The notes: a model not told the origin generated them from the letters alone. Positions 1 to 8,567 are shown, counted from the first letter of the stretch. The stretch: 64,000 nucleotides of DNA from Symsagittifera roscoffensis (GCF_963678635.1 NC_087069.1:33253090-33317089); one strand, 5' to 3'. Made by a program: numbers and translations.

Positions 1-562
1 TTTGGAGCCAATTTTGTTACTCTATTAACGCGTGAGTTAATCGTTTGAACAAAACTTTGTAATTTTTCAATATAACTGTAAGTCCATTCAAACTCCAAGT
101 ATTTGTAGATAATACTTTTCAGCGATCGAATGTTTCTTTCGGCAAACGCTGATTTTTTTTCACTGTGAGTATTGTATTTGATGATTTCTCGTTTAGTACA
201 TAACTTTTCGAACTCTCCTTCAAACTCGGTGCCTTTGTCAACCCAAACTTTTTTTGGTTGTTTTGTTTTGATCATTTTTTTGAAAGCTTCGGTTGTTTCT
301 TTAGCATATTTGGTCTTCAGGGGTTCCACTCGTAAGTAGCGAGAGAGACAATCGACAGCAACTAATAAATATCGTACCCCTCGGTTATATTTAGCCAATT
401 TATCAACATAAGCCAAGTCAAGAGACCAAATTTCGTTGATATCGTTAACAATCACTTTTAGCCGACGATATGTTTTACGAAACAATCCATACTTTGTATG
501 TGATGATTGAGATCTCAGAAAATTTTTAACTTTTTTTGGTGAGAGTTGACTAGCATTTTTAA
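1..562 (-). CDS. Maverick integrase, DDE catalytic core (partial, -1 frame)
   Basis: Retroviral-type integrase (rve fold) that would insert the element DNA into the host genome. Read in the minus-strand frame that is -1 to the 515-1567 ORF, the translation is open from about 562 to base 1. The three acidic catalytic positions are visible: Asp in WSLDLAYVD, Asp in VWVDKGTEF, and Glu in AFAERNIRSLK. Upstream residues KYGLFRKTYRR match the usual basic lead-in of Maverick integrases. The C-terminus, normally a chromodomain-like tail, is cut by the window edge. The N-terminal start of the domain (GPAAFGSVKNF) lies in the other frame, so full integrase needs a -1 shift at 560-566 or the copy carries an indel. 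Confidence 0.88.
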
Positions 563-1567
563 AAAATTTTTAACGCTACCAAATGCAGCTGGACCTTTCG
601 TGTAGAGTAATTTGAGTTTCTTTTCTTCACTGATAGTAGGATTTCCATTCTTTTGTTGACGTCGTCGCAAACGATTCTTTACTGCTTTCATAGTTTTATC
701 ATCGTCGTCATCGTCGTCGTTGGTGTTGGGGAAAAATTTATTTTTCCGGGTTTTTCTTTTGTCGGATTGCTTGGTTTTGGGTTTGAAAGTTGTCGATCGA
801 GTCTTCGAAGAGGTGGGTTTCGATCTCTTCGAGTCCTCAGTTGTCGGGTTGTCGGAGACGAAGGAGGAAGAAGTTGAGGGCTTAGCTGCTTCGCTCTTAA
901 GCGAGCGGAGAATCTGTTTGGCATAAGTGTTAGACACTAAGCTAGGATCAAGATTCAGTTCTTTCAAAATTTGAGGATAAAAAACACCCTCAATTTTTTT
1001 TGTGTTTTGCTGTGTATCGTACAAAAAGGATTCAATTTTAACGAGTGTTGGTTTTCCTTGAATTAGAACATATCCGTCAACGTCTAATGTCAAGGATTCA
1101 ACTTTGAACAACTGCTTCAGCACTATGTTTGCCCTTTCCAATTTATTAGCTTCCAATAGCTCTTGAATGGATTCCATAACCTTTCGAAACACTTCAGCGG
1201 TTTTTCCATAACTTTTTTCATCCTTTTTTTCTAATCTCTTTGAACTTGTCTGCTGCTGAGAATTGTATGATTCAATATTTTCTTCTGTTTCATCATCACC
1301 ATCACCACTGAAATTAGTAAGTGCAGATAAATTTCTTTTTCGAAGATTTGGTACTACATTACTAGGGGATAAAGGAATAGGAGATGTTGGGTTTAATGGC
1401 GGTGGAGAGTCACGGCTGATATTTCGTTCTCGAAATCGTTGTATGTAATTGAGTTGAGATGATTTGTCGTTAATTAATGGATTATGAAGGATTTGAGATT
1501 GTGGTGCAGTTTTTTCATCTGGAGCATATGTTTTTCGAGGAATGAGGATGAATTCTTCAGCATACAT
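515..1567 (-). CDS. Maverick protein with N-terminal LIP motif, fused to integrase N-terminus
   Basis: ATG at 1567, 350 residues. The start (MYAEEFILIPRKTY) resembles the short 'LIP/LVP' N-terminus of a hypothetical protein common next to integrase in Mavericks. A low-complexity middle follows, with a basic and Asp-rich stretch (residues about 265-300, seven consecutive Asp). The last 40 residues include YTKGPAAFGSVKNF, which is the conserved N-terminal zinc/HH-like lead of Maverick integrases, and the frame then closes 20 residues later. The integrase continues in the -1 frame. This entry is therefore probably the upstream half of a fused or frameshifted integrase polyprotein. The role of the N-terminal part is unknown. 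Confidence 0.7.
   Translation of the reverse strand: MYAEEFILIPRKTYAPDEKTAPQSQILHNPLINDKSSQLNYIQRFRERNISRDSPPPLNPTSPIPLSPSNVVPNLRKRNLSALTNFSGDGDDETEENIESYNSQQQTSSKRLEKKDEKSYGKTAEVFRKVMESIQELLEANKLERANIVLKQLFKVESLTLDVDGYVLIQGKPTLVKIESFLYDTQQNTKKIEGVFYPQILKELNLDPSLVSNTYAKQILRSLKSEAAKPSTSSSFVSDNPTTEDSKRSKPTSSKTRSTTFKPKTKQSDKRKTRKNKFFPNTNDDDDDDDKTMKAVKNRLRRRQQKNGNPTISEEKKLKLLYTKGPAAFGSVKNFLKMLVNSHQKKLKIF
560..566 (-). promoter_or_regulatory. Candidate -1 ribosomal frameshift heptamer
   Basis: On the minus strand the heptamer reads T TTT TTA, in the correct register for a tandem -1 slip (0-frame codons AAT TTT TTA). Slipping back one base after TTA moves exactly into the integrase frame, which stays open to the window edge. 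A homopolymer deletion or sequencing error would look the same. I did not establish a downstream pseudoknot. Confidence 0.45.
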
Positions 1568-1577
1568 GCTTAAGGTT

Positions 1578-1868
1578 CTAGTTTTTCAGGTAAATGTAAC
1601 ACGATTCTCCGATTGATTTAACCAGTGAAATATTGTTTGCCAAAACTTTTCGTTTTTCTCGGATACTAAACTTAGGGTCAACAATTTTTCCAAATGGTAT
1701 TTTCTTACTCTCGATGAAACTCTTGTTAGCTGGAACATGTCCCAGAAAAACATTTACAAAACAATCGCAAAGACATCTAATAAAATTTGAATCAGCTCCT
1801 GTCAAAATTGATCTACAATGGCGACTATTGAGCATTTGCTTCAATATACATAATTCTTTCTCTTTCAT
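1578..1868 (-). CDS. Small conserved Maverick protein
   Basis: About 96 residues from the ATG at 1868; a TTG-initiated reading starts two codons earlier. The pattern is Leu-rich N-terminus, then RCLCDCFVNVFLGHVP, then a basic C-terminal half (REKRKVLANN). This is like the short protein often found beside integrase and ATPase in Mavericks and adintoviruses (a hydrophobic 'NvL.G.vpl' core followed by Lys/Arg). Its role is not known to me; DNA binding in the particle core is a guess from the charge. It overlaps the 3' end of the ATPase gene by about 44 bp on the same strand, which fits co-transcription. Confidence 0.6.
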   Translation of the reverse strand: MKEKELCILKQMLNSRHCRSILTGADSNFIRCLCDCFVNVFLGHVPANKSFIESKKIPFGKIVDPKFSIREKRKVLANNISLVKSIGESCYIYLKN

Positions 1869-2517
1869 TTTCAAGAGATGTGATAACTGCTTTTGAGGAT
1901 GGTAAATAGAAAATGGTTGGTGATGGTGGAACTATGTTTGACGAATAACGAAGACATTCTGAAGTTTTGGGATCCAAGTCTATCAACAGATGACCGAAAT
2001 CTTCTTTCGTTGCTAACTGATACGCATGACGGAGGAATTTTGCATTATTCAACTGTCTGCCTAAATAATCAATTTGTTGGATGTCTCGTGGTGATTTGAA
2101 CAAAATTAAGTGAATTATATTCAAATCTATTGTACGTGATTGCTTACTTTGCTGAAATAAATTGTGCTTGACATAAATAACATGAACATTTTTATGTCGA
2201 CCTGCTGTAGCTAATTTAACAAAATCTTTTTCATTAAAAATTTCTTCACAGGTATCATCAAAGACAATCATACAATCCCGTAAGTTATTAACAATTTCAA
2301 AGCTGGACAATTTTATAAATTCAATATCAAATTTGTTGTGAGAAACAAAGGAACGGTATTTGGGTAGATCGTGAAGATAAAAATAAAATATCTTGTTATA
2401 CGATGGATAGAATGTACCTTTGAGAAACATTTGAAAAATTAAATCAGTTTTGCCAGATCCCGAGGGACCTGAAACGGACATAAACAGACGATCTTTTGTT
2501 GAAATGATCTTATTCAT
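1825..2517 (-). CDS. A32-like FtsK/HerA packaging ATPase
   Basis: About 230 residues from the ATG at 2517. P-loop Walker A is SGPSGSGKT near residue 15 and Walker B is MIVFDDTC near residue 82, followed by the sensor region ATAGRHKNVHVIYVKHN. Together these match the genome-packaging ATPase of Mavericks, adintoviruses and poxvirus A32, which pumps DNA into the capsid. Length is normal for the family. An upstream TTG would add 20 residues, but ATG 2517 is preferred because it starts just before the P-loop domain as usual. Neighbours are integrase and the small core protein downstream. No disabling mutation was seen. Confidence 0.9.
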   Translation of the reverse strand: MNKIISTKDRLFMSVSGPSGSGKTDLIFQMFLKGTFYPSYNKIFYFYLHDLPKYRSFVSHNKFDIEFIKLSSFEIVNNLRDCMIVFDDTCEEIFNEKDFVKLATAGRHKNVHVIYVKHNLFQQSKQSRTIDLNIIHLILFKSPRDIQQIDYLGRQLNNAKFLRHAYQLATKEDFGHLLIDLDPKTSECLRYSSNIVPPSPTIFYLPSSKAVITSLENERERIMYIEANAQ

Positions 2518-2585
2518 TATTATAACTTGGGATTGGGTAACATGTAACCAACTGTACTGGATAGTATTGAAAGCCAAATGGCAGT

Positions 2586-2810
2586 CTAATCACAACTAAG
2601 GTTGTAAAAAGACAGTTTTGAAATCGATAAAGAGAGCAAAATGAAAATGAAACAGACTTGTGTGAAAAAGACAACTTCTGCAGACGGAAGAGAAACAGAA
2701 TTACAAAATTTCCAAGATCTGTTTTTGTGAGATAAAGACTGTTCGGCACCACCAATGTCTACAAAGTCGCAATCATTGTTCTCGACAGTGGTGGTTTCTT
2801 CAATTTCCAT
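2586..2810 (-). CDS. Possible small membrane protein
   Basis: An ORF of about 74 residues from the ATG at 2810, beginning MEIEETTTVENND and ending with a hydrophobic segment (VVFFTQVCFIFILLSLSIS) that could cross a membrane. It overlaps the end of the 2800-3096 gene in another frame. It could instead be an out-of-frame continuation of that gene. No family recognised. Confidence 0.3.
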   Translation of the reverse strand: MEIEETTTVENNDCDFVDIGGAEQSLSHKNRSWKFCNSVSLPSAEVVFFTQVCFIFILLSLSISKLSFYNLSCD

Positions 2811-3096
2811 GTTTACTGGAAGACTTTTTTTGCTTATTTGTATCAAGGTTGATAGTTACAACTGCATACCAATCGCCTTTTTTTCTCTCTGATCTATTGC
2901 CGTTTGGTTTGTATTTTATTATATATCTTGCTATGTTTTTGTCTGTCAGAAGTATCCGAACAATTTTTTCTACGTTTCCGGTACTGATTTCGTCTAATAA
3001 CTCTTTTGGTAAATTCTCACCTGTTAAACTCACATTTTGTGTGTTTTCTTTTGGCAAAAATATTTTTTTGAAATTTTCAATTTTCAAACACGACAT
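2800..3096 (-). CDS. Unknown small Maverick protein, paralogue 1
   Basis: 98 residues from ATG 3096. The C-terminal half aligns by eye with the 3195-3494 product: LPKEL, TGNVEKI and IIKYKPNGN against LPAEL, TDNVEEI and VVKFKSNCN. The two genes are therefore probably a tandem duplication within the minus-strand operon-like cluster. The pattern suggests a short helix with flanking beta strands. No function assigned. Confidence 0.5.
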   Translation of the reverse strand: MSCLKIENFKKIFLPKENTQNVSLTGENLPKELLDEISTGNVEKIVRILLTDKNIARYIIKYKPNGNRSERKKGDWYAVVTINLDTNKQKKSSSKHGN

Positions 3097-3194
3097 GTTA
3101 GCAACTAGTAATCACACAAGATCAAAAGAAAATGAAGACAATCAATAAGTATATTTATCATGATTCACAAAACTTGGCATATATATGTGATTCG

Positions 3195-3494
3195 TCATTT
3201 CGGTTCAACAGGCAAATCAACTCCTCGTTCAATGAAGAAAAACTCATATTTTGTGAATTTGTCATGGTTACAATTAGATTTGAACTTTACAACAAAATGA
3301 GCAGCAACTCTGATAGTGGCTTGAACTAAATGTATTTCCTCAACGTTATCAGTTTTGACTAATTCTTTCAGTTCAGCTGGAAGCTGATGGTCATGCAAAT
3401 GGATTTGTCTTCTCTCTCCCAGCTGGGGTTGGAGCCCTTCCAGGTTGAGATTGAACAACGGAATTGACTGGCGAAGTTCCTGGAGTCTGGACAT
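3195..3494 (-). CDS. Unknown small Maverick protein, paralogue 2
   Basis: 99 residues from ATG 3494 (a TTG reading adds seven). It is similar in length and order to the 2800-3096 product: both start with MS-L, have LP-EL in the middle, then NVE-I and a strand with FK-N or YK-N. It overlaps the 3391-3735 ORF in a different frame, so dense packing or a frameshift between them must be considered. Function unknown. Confidence 0.5.
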   Translation of the reverse strand: MSRLQELRQSIPLFNLNLEGLQPQLGERRQIHLHDHQLPAELKELVKTDNVEEIHLVQATIRVAAHFVVKFKSNCNHDKFTKYEFFFIERGVDLPVEPK

Positions 3495-3735
3495 TGTACA
3501 GGTGAAAGTAGTCAAGAACTGTAAAAAATTTCCGTAAATTATCGATTTCGATATCGTTCAGTGTAATTTGTTCGAGTTTTTGCAGGAGAGGTTTTCCTCG
3601 ACAACCTAATATGCCTGTCCGCGTAAGAGTAACTTTAATTCTTGGTGTTAAACTGTTTTCAGGACTCTGATTAGTCATTGAAGCGTAAACCACCAAATTT
3701 GGAGATAAGGTTGTTTGCATCATTGGACAGTTCAT
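3391..3735 (-). CDS. Unknown small Maverick protein
   Basis: 114 residues from ATG 3735. Central part TPRIKVTLTRTG...ITLNDIEIDNLRKFF has the strand-loop-helix rhythm also seen in the 5596-5832 product. The tail is Pro/Ser/Gln-rich and may be only a read-on into the overlapping 3195-3494 gene. The start overlaps the end of the 3671-4267 gene by 65 bp in another frame. No family recognised. Confidence 0.45.
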   Translation of the reverse strand: MNCPMMQTTLSPNLVVYASMTNQSPENSLTPRIKVTLTRTGILGCRGKPLLQKLEQITLNDIEIDNLRKFFTVLDYFHLYNVQTPGTSPVNSVVQSQPGRAPTPAGREKTNPFA

Positions 3736-4267
3736 TTTGTAACCAATCGAAAAAAACTTTAGATTTTCTACGGGTACAATGCTTTAATAACTGATGCGAG
3801 GGAAGTAAATGAGAATGTCGTTTGCAAATATGTTTTTCTTGACCCAATAACTGTTCAATCTTTGGGCATCCAATATCTTCCAAATTGGTCACGGGTAATT
3901 TCAAGTATTCAGCTAATAAAACAGATTTTTGTGTACCTTTAGCAAAAAAATGGGAATTTGGGTTCCTCAAACGAATGCTGTCAAAAATTTGATCCAAATA
4001 TGAGTAAGGGTATTCACCTTCGTCCCAACGGAGCCCGTGTAGAAATTTAGATACCCAATTATAAGCTTTTTTCTCTTCTTTTGATAAATTGTTGAATTGA
4101 ACTGGTGGCAAAAAATGAATTGTATCAATTGTATTAGCAGAGCAAACGGAAAGTTCCTTTATGATCAGAGGTTTCTTGCCACATTTAAATCCTTCAATAT
4201 CTAAAATAATGAGATGGTTGAAAAACAGATTTTTAGTTTTCTTTCTTTGGGTTAACATGACTTTCAC
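3671..4267 (-). CDS. Exonuclease-fold-like protein (DnaQ/Maelstrom-like pattern)
   Basis: 198 residues. Begins with a basic leader, then strand NHLIILDIEGF, whose D-x-E matches exonuclease motif I. IKELSVC and HFLPP follow, then HGLRWDEGEYPYSYL, a strand with FFAKGTQKSVLLAEYL, and a Cys/His cluster (DIGCPKIEQL...HICKRHSHL). The order resembles hypothetical proteins found in invertebrate virus-like elements and loosely the DnaQ-H/Maelstrom fold, which often keeps a zinc-binding Cys/His set while losing catalytic acids. Only the first acidic pair is clear here, so activity is doubtful. It overlaps the 3' neighbour slightly. Confidence 0.45.
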   Translation of the reverse strand: MKVMLTQRKKTKNLFFNHLIILDIEGFKCGKKPLIIKELSVCSANTIDTIHFLPPVQFNNLSKEEKKAYNWVSKFLHGLRWDEGEYPYSYLDQIFDSIRLRNPNSHFFAKGTQKSVLLAEYLKLPVTNLEDIGCPKIEQLLGQEKHICKRHSHLLPSHQLLKHCTRRKSKVFFDWLQNELSNDANNLISKFGGLRFND

Positions 4268-4348
4268 TCAACATTCCAACAAACGAAATAACTTTGGTTT
4301 GAATGTTTTAAGAAATAAGCAAAACGCAAAACCTGTCACGTGACCCAG

Positions 4349-4675
4349 CTAACAGTTTTTTATTGGACAAGGCAAAACATATGTGTACCCAGGACCGATA
4401 TGATTTTTTTCTTGCAAATATCCTGCTCCGTCATGCAAAATAGCATGTATTCTAAGAAATTTGAAATGTTTCAAGTGTTTGTCGAGCGACGAATTGTCTA
4501 TTCCAATTAAACCACCAAATGGTCTGTTTTTCAAAACAAAATCCAAATTATTATCAGCATCCAAATACAAACAAGTGGCTAAAAAATACTGAAATCTGAC
4601 TGATTTGTCTGGATATTGTGATTTTAAGTCTATAAAAATTTCATGAATGAGTTTTAAATCGAAAGTTGAAATCAT
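4349..4675 (-). CDS. Unknown Maverick ORF
   Basis: About 108 residues from ATG 4675, ending in a hydrophobic Cys-containing tail (YTYVLPCPIKNC). Contains an acidic helix-like N-terminus and GGLIGIDNSSLDKHLKHFKFLRIH. No family recognised. It sits between the exonuclease-like gene and the HUH-like gene with short spacers, consistent with a shared transcript. Confidence 0.45.
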   Translation of the reverse strand: MISTFDLKLIHEIFIDLKSQYPDKSVRFQYFLATCLYLDADNNLDFVLKNRPFGGLIGIDNSSLDKHLKHFKFLRIHAILHDGAGYLQEKNHIGPGYTYVLPCPIKNC

Positions 4676-4722
4676 GTTTACTGAACTCAATATAATAAAA
4701 AAGGAATCATGAAAAGTATCAA

Positions 4723-5446
4723 TTAAAACTTAACTTTCTTTTCAACAATAAATTTTACAAATAGCACATCAGTATCTACATCAAGTTTTCCATATCCACT
4801 TGTCAAAATATCCATTATTTTACAAAATGCGGCAGAATGGGGTCCATTAATTAAACTTTCAAATCTTTTCAAAGTTTCTGTATTCATCTCATCTGTTTGA
4901 ACATGTCTGCTTTCTGTATGTTTCTTTGAAACTGAAGTCGAAACTCTTACGGATTTGTTTGACGTCGACGATGCAGCATGCGTAACAGTTTTATCAATTC
5001 GTTTCTGTCCCCCAACGGCCGGAGATTTCTTGCAAACGTTTTGATTTGGTGAAGTTTGTTTGTTAGATGATGTTGCAGAAAGCAATAAATTGGGTAAACG
5101 TTTTTTGATTGCAGTGAAATCTAACAAATCGGGATTGGCTGCAACAGGTTGTGCTGAATAAGTGAGAGCTAGTTTAAGCTTGTCAAATAACTCACCGTTT
5201 CCTTTGACATCTTTAGCAGGAGAAACCAAGTATTTGAAGCAAGTGAAAATACAAGGAACACTGAAACATTTTTGGGAAGGAAAAAATTGGTTTAATTGTT
5301 CCTCTGAATCTACTTGAACCAATATATGGTAATGAGTTTTTTTTCCTTCTCGACTGAAAAAGGGCAATATTCAGATTTGAAGTGGCTTCCAAAAGCATTC
5401 CAAAGAAATAATCAGGTAACACAACTTCGAACATAGCTTCTGCCAT
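4723..5446 (-). CDS. Possible HUH-type replication protein, frame broken near 5350
   Basis: Two overlapping frames form one likely gene. The ATG at 5446 opens MAEAMFEVVLPDYFFG and runs on in one frame to about 5350; the domain then continues in a frame shifted by +1 through 4723. The second frame holds THYHILVQVD, a His-hydrophobic-His motif in a strand, and 35 residues later FKYLVSPAKDVKG. That Tyr with a nearby Lys resembles the nicking motif of parvovirus NS1/Rep endonucleases. The rest is Ser/Thr/Lys-rich with an acidic C-terminus. No helicase domain is present. A homopolymer indel at CCCTTTTT may cause the break. Assignment rests on two motifs only. Confidence 0.35.
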
Positions 5447-5595
5447 TTTGTAAAGGAAAATTAATTCGAGTCATGCTTGAAATCGTTTGTGTTTGAGGAA
5501 AGTTGAGATTTCCTGGCTCGTTTACAGTTAGACTGTGGTTTGTCTTTGTTTTCAACAGTATCAGAAATTTCACTTGTTTGCGCTCGGATTGACTT

Positions 5596-5832
5596 TCACG
5601 ACTTTAGTAATTTTGAAAATTCTTCGCTGCTTAAGGAAAGTCTTTGTACACATTCAAATTCAGCGCCTTCAGTTGCTTTTTTGAAAACATTCAGGAATAC
5701 ATAAGTTCCAGTTTGGTCATATGTTTTCAATGTAGCACGCACTAATCTTTTACTGTTTTCCGAAATATCAAAATAGCAATCGCCAAAATCTTTATCTGCA
5801 TTTGCTGTGGTGCTTGTTTTGGTTTTATTCAT
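5596..5832 (-). CDS. Small protein with PC4-like pattern
   Basis: 78 residues from ATG 5832. After a polar N-terminus come strands RLVRATLKTYD, TYVFLNVFKK and FECVQRLSL, then a helix SSEEFSKLLKS. This four-strand-plus-helix order is that of PC4/p15 single-stranded-DNA-binding domains, where strand segments end in a 'isLs.eew..L' helix. The match is by pattern only. It is the first gene of the minus-strand cluster, next to the divergent promoter region, and could be a single-strand binding or late transcription factor. Confidence 0.4.
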   Translation of the reverse strand: MNKTKTSTTANADKDFGDCYFDISENSKRLVRATLKTYDQTGTYVFLNVFKKATEGAEFECVQRLSLSSEEFSKLLKS

Positions 5833-6304
5833 TGTAACGAGTAAATTTTCAAAGTAACTTGATTCAAAACTGAATAGAAAGAAATGAATGGTTTCGATTG
5901 AATGTATATGTCTGCAAAAGAAAGCGTTGTATCTATTTTAATTTATATACACATGTACTTTATATCGCAAAGATATTGGATTGCAATTTAGTTCAAATGG
6001 ATAAGTATTTTGTGCATGTACAACTGATAAGAATTTTAATGGGTGTTAAAGGTCACAATGTTTAAACGTTCTTTTTGATACAAGCTATTTGTTTGAATGC
6101 AATTTAGATAAACATAGAATACCACGTAAGGTAACATAAATATTTTACACGCCCTCCCTTATTAAACTGATCAAAAACTACATAGGAGGTCTTGAAATTT
6201 CTAATTTTAGAAGAACCAATCCCTATTTTAATCTCTTGAGGCGTTTTCACAATTCATTTCTCTCCGCGTTACGTTTGTCCTTTTCTTCCAACTTTTCTTC
6301 AAAA
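5833..6304. promoter_or_regulatory. Divergent intergenic region of the Maverick
   Basis: About 470 bp without an ORF between genes on opposite strands (5832 minus, 6305 plus), so it must hold both start regions. It is AT-rich, with a TATA-like stretch around 5940-5950 (ATTTATATACA). No repeated operator-like motif was seen. Confidence 0.4.
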
Positions 6305-6742
6305 ATGCCTTGTTATATTATTGCCGGATATTCCAATAACGAAAGAACCATTTTTTATGAAACAGTTCACGGTAATTTTGTAGCAATAATTAACGAAGAA
6401 AAAAGTTTCAATTCTGATGAGTGGACTTGTACTCATCACGTTATGATTCCCAAAATTTTTTTACATTTATTCAGTAAACTTTCCTTAAAAAATTCAAAGA
6501 AAGACGAAGAACTGAATATAAAGTATTTGAGTTACCTTACAAATTCTGGTAAATATACGGATCCTGACGAGCCTCTTGCTCTTCAGGTTGATATTTCAAC
6601 TTTATCAAAACCAGTAAAAAAAATTTTGTATAAATACGATTGTGATGTTACTCCGATGTGTGAAAACCAGTTAGAATACTTTGAAGAAATTGAATTTTTT
6701 GATCGTTTATGGGAATGGAACAGATTGAATCACCATCATTAG
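6305..6742 (+). CDS. Unknown Maverick protein
   Basis: 145 residues from ATG 6305 (MPCYIIAGYSNNERTIFY), chosen over an upstream TTG at 6236. The N-terminal part looks like alternating beta strands (CYIIAGY, TIFYETVHGNFVAII), followed by mixed helices and an acidic end (YFEEIEFFDRLWEW). Its end overlaps the next ORF by 34 bp in another frame. No family recognised. It is the first plus-strand gene after the divergent region. Confidence 0.5.
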   Translation: MPCYIIAGYSNNERTIFYETVHGNFVAIINEEKSFNSDEWTCTHHVMIPKIFLHLFSKLSLKNSKKDEELNIKYLSYLTNSGKYTDPDEPLALQVDISTLSKPVKKILYKYDCDVTPMCENQLEYFEEIEFFDRLWEWNRLNHHH

Positions 6743-6939
6743 TTACCCCGAAAGCTGATCCTTCTCCTACAGTGTCACCATGGCTTGATGAACCAGATTC
6801 TTCAACTCCTACGCGCACCCCCGAAGCGACAGTGAGTAATCATATGGAAAATTTGACTCCTTCTCTATGCCTTGCATCAAAGAAAAAACGGAAGCTAACA
6901 ACACTAGAGAAAGCGCAGGAGTATTTGGACCTTATATAA
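6709..6939 (+). CDS. Pro/Ser/Thr-rich tail with nuclear-localisation-like motif
   Basis: 76 residues from ATG 6709: a disordered Pro/Ser/Thr segment, then KKKRKLT, which is a classical monopartite nuclear localisation signal, then a short helix LEKAQEYLDLI. It overlaps the 6305-6742 gene by 34 bp. It could be a separate small protein, or the shifted or spliced C-terminus of that gene. Confidence 0.4.
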   Translation: MGMEQIESPSLVTPKADPSPTVSPWLDEPDSSTPTRTPEATVSNHMENLTPSLCLASKKKRKLTTLEKAQEYLDLI

Positions 6940-8377
6940 CTTTGAAACTGAGGTTGAGTTTTATTGATCTTTGTTTGTTTTTATTGTGTATAATAAATTA
7001 ACTTTAAAATTGAGTTTGAGATTATATCTTGTGTTTGTTCATATTTTTTTACACGATTGTGTTCTGATTAAAAATTTAGTCTAAAAGCCTTTAAAATTTG
7101 AAGTTAAAAAAATCATTTCTTTTTCAATTAATTGACTATTTTTTTTCAATTAAAAACAAAAAAAAAGTTCGTAAAATGTTTATTTTTTCCACAAATAGGA
7201 GTTAACATATTAACATTGAAGTTCTTATTTACATGATTGATCTTGAGAAAAAAATTGAAAAGCATCCATATTTATGCTAATTTTTTGAAAACAAGATAAA
7301 AAAATATCAATTTCGTTTTTTGAAAAAAAAAGATAATTAACGTCAAAAAAACTGTAAAAAAATAATTTTGGATGAAAACCTTTATTGTCATTTGTTTATC
7401 CATTTAATTATCATACAAATTGAATATAATAAGAAATAGTATAAAAGATGTTTAAAACCAACTTTTTGTTAAAAATATATATATTTTTCATTTTTTTTAG
7501 TTAAAAATTTGATTTTTTAATTACAAAAAGGAAAAAAAATGCAATAATTTTTTCTTTTTCTTCAAATTGGAGTTACCATATGATCATTGATACTGTTGTC
7601 TCCAAAAATGATCTTCATAAAAAAATACAAGTATTCATCATCATGCTAAATATTTGAGAAAAATAATAAAAATCAAATTTTTTAATTGATGACTCATCGT
7701 TTTTTCATTTTTCCGAAAAAATGCGATTTTCAACCAGAAGACGCAATTTTTTATTATGAGCAAGTAGTGTTGTTATGAAAGTGCAATGAGGGGCACGACT
7801 AATGAGATTGTGGGAGTAGATGTTTTTTCAATAGTCTTCGAGAAAAACGCTAATCCCCTTAAACCCCCCTAAAACAATAAACTCATTTTTCTTTACAGAA
7901 AAGTATTTTTTCTGACTTTTTTTTCATATCGAAAGACAATTGAGACAAATTCATGATGACATGGACCATGCAACCGCTCCGTGATTGACATCATTGATAA
8001 CAATGCACCTGGAAAGTTAAAAAACTGACAGTTTTTCAGTTTTTGTTTTACTTATTCATCATTTCAACTGTTTTTGATTCAAATTTTGACATTTTTAGAG
8101 AGTATTCTGTCCCCTTGACAATTGGGATGTTTAGGATTTATTATGTGTTGTGACATGCTCAACTTTTATTCGCAATTTCGAAAATTTTATCAACTTATAA
8201 TTTGAATTGATAAAATATAAAACTAAAACTTTTATCTCTTGGCTCTAAAATCATTTTGGATAAAAATTTAGCTCAAACTTGGTTTGCTTCGATTAATTTT
8301 TATCGTTTGTAGTAATTATATCAATTCAAACAACAATTAATCTGTTTCGCCTAATCGAATTTGAGTTTGACAGTTAT
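6940..8377. other. AT-rich non-coding stretch
   Basis: No ORF worth calling. Long A and T runs (7080-7720) alternate with fragments of similar wording ('caaattggagttaacat' type strings near 7190 and 7565, both followed by 'ttcat..tatgctaa' near 7270 and 7640). These look like two diverged copies of a roughly 370-bp segment. Nothing else seen. Confidence 0.5.
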
Positions 8378-8446
8378 GGCGGGAAATTCAAATGTAATTC
8401 AAATTTCGGCGGGAAAAGAGTTCAAATTCAAAGTTAAGCGGGAAAA
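8378..8446 (+). promoter_or_regulatory. Three E2F-like boxes upstream of polB
   Basis: GGCGGGAAA at 8378, GGCGGGAAAA at 8408 and GCGGGAAAA at 8438 lie 30 bp apart, each followed by a TTCAAATTCAAA-like string, 120-190 bp before the polymerase ATG. GGCGGGAAA is the core site of animal E2F/DP factors, which switch on S-phase genes. A fourth decayed unit (GAAGGGGAAAAA) follows near 8465. Confidence 0.55.
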
Positions 8447-8567
8447 GCTATTCAAATTCAAACCGAGAAGGGGAAAAAGGAATCGAAGCGCAGTAATTTA
8501 AACCTTTTGGTGTTTAGTTGGGATTCATTCCCTTTCCTGCTTCGCTTTAAAACAGTTCCAGAGCGAA

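Noticed and set aside
653..926. Plus-strand frames opposite the Asp-rich Maverick ORF
   Set aside because: They mirror low-complexity codons of the minus-strand gene and have no independent support.
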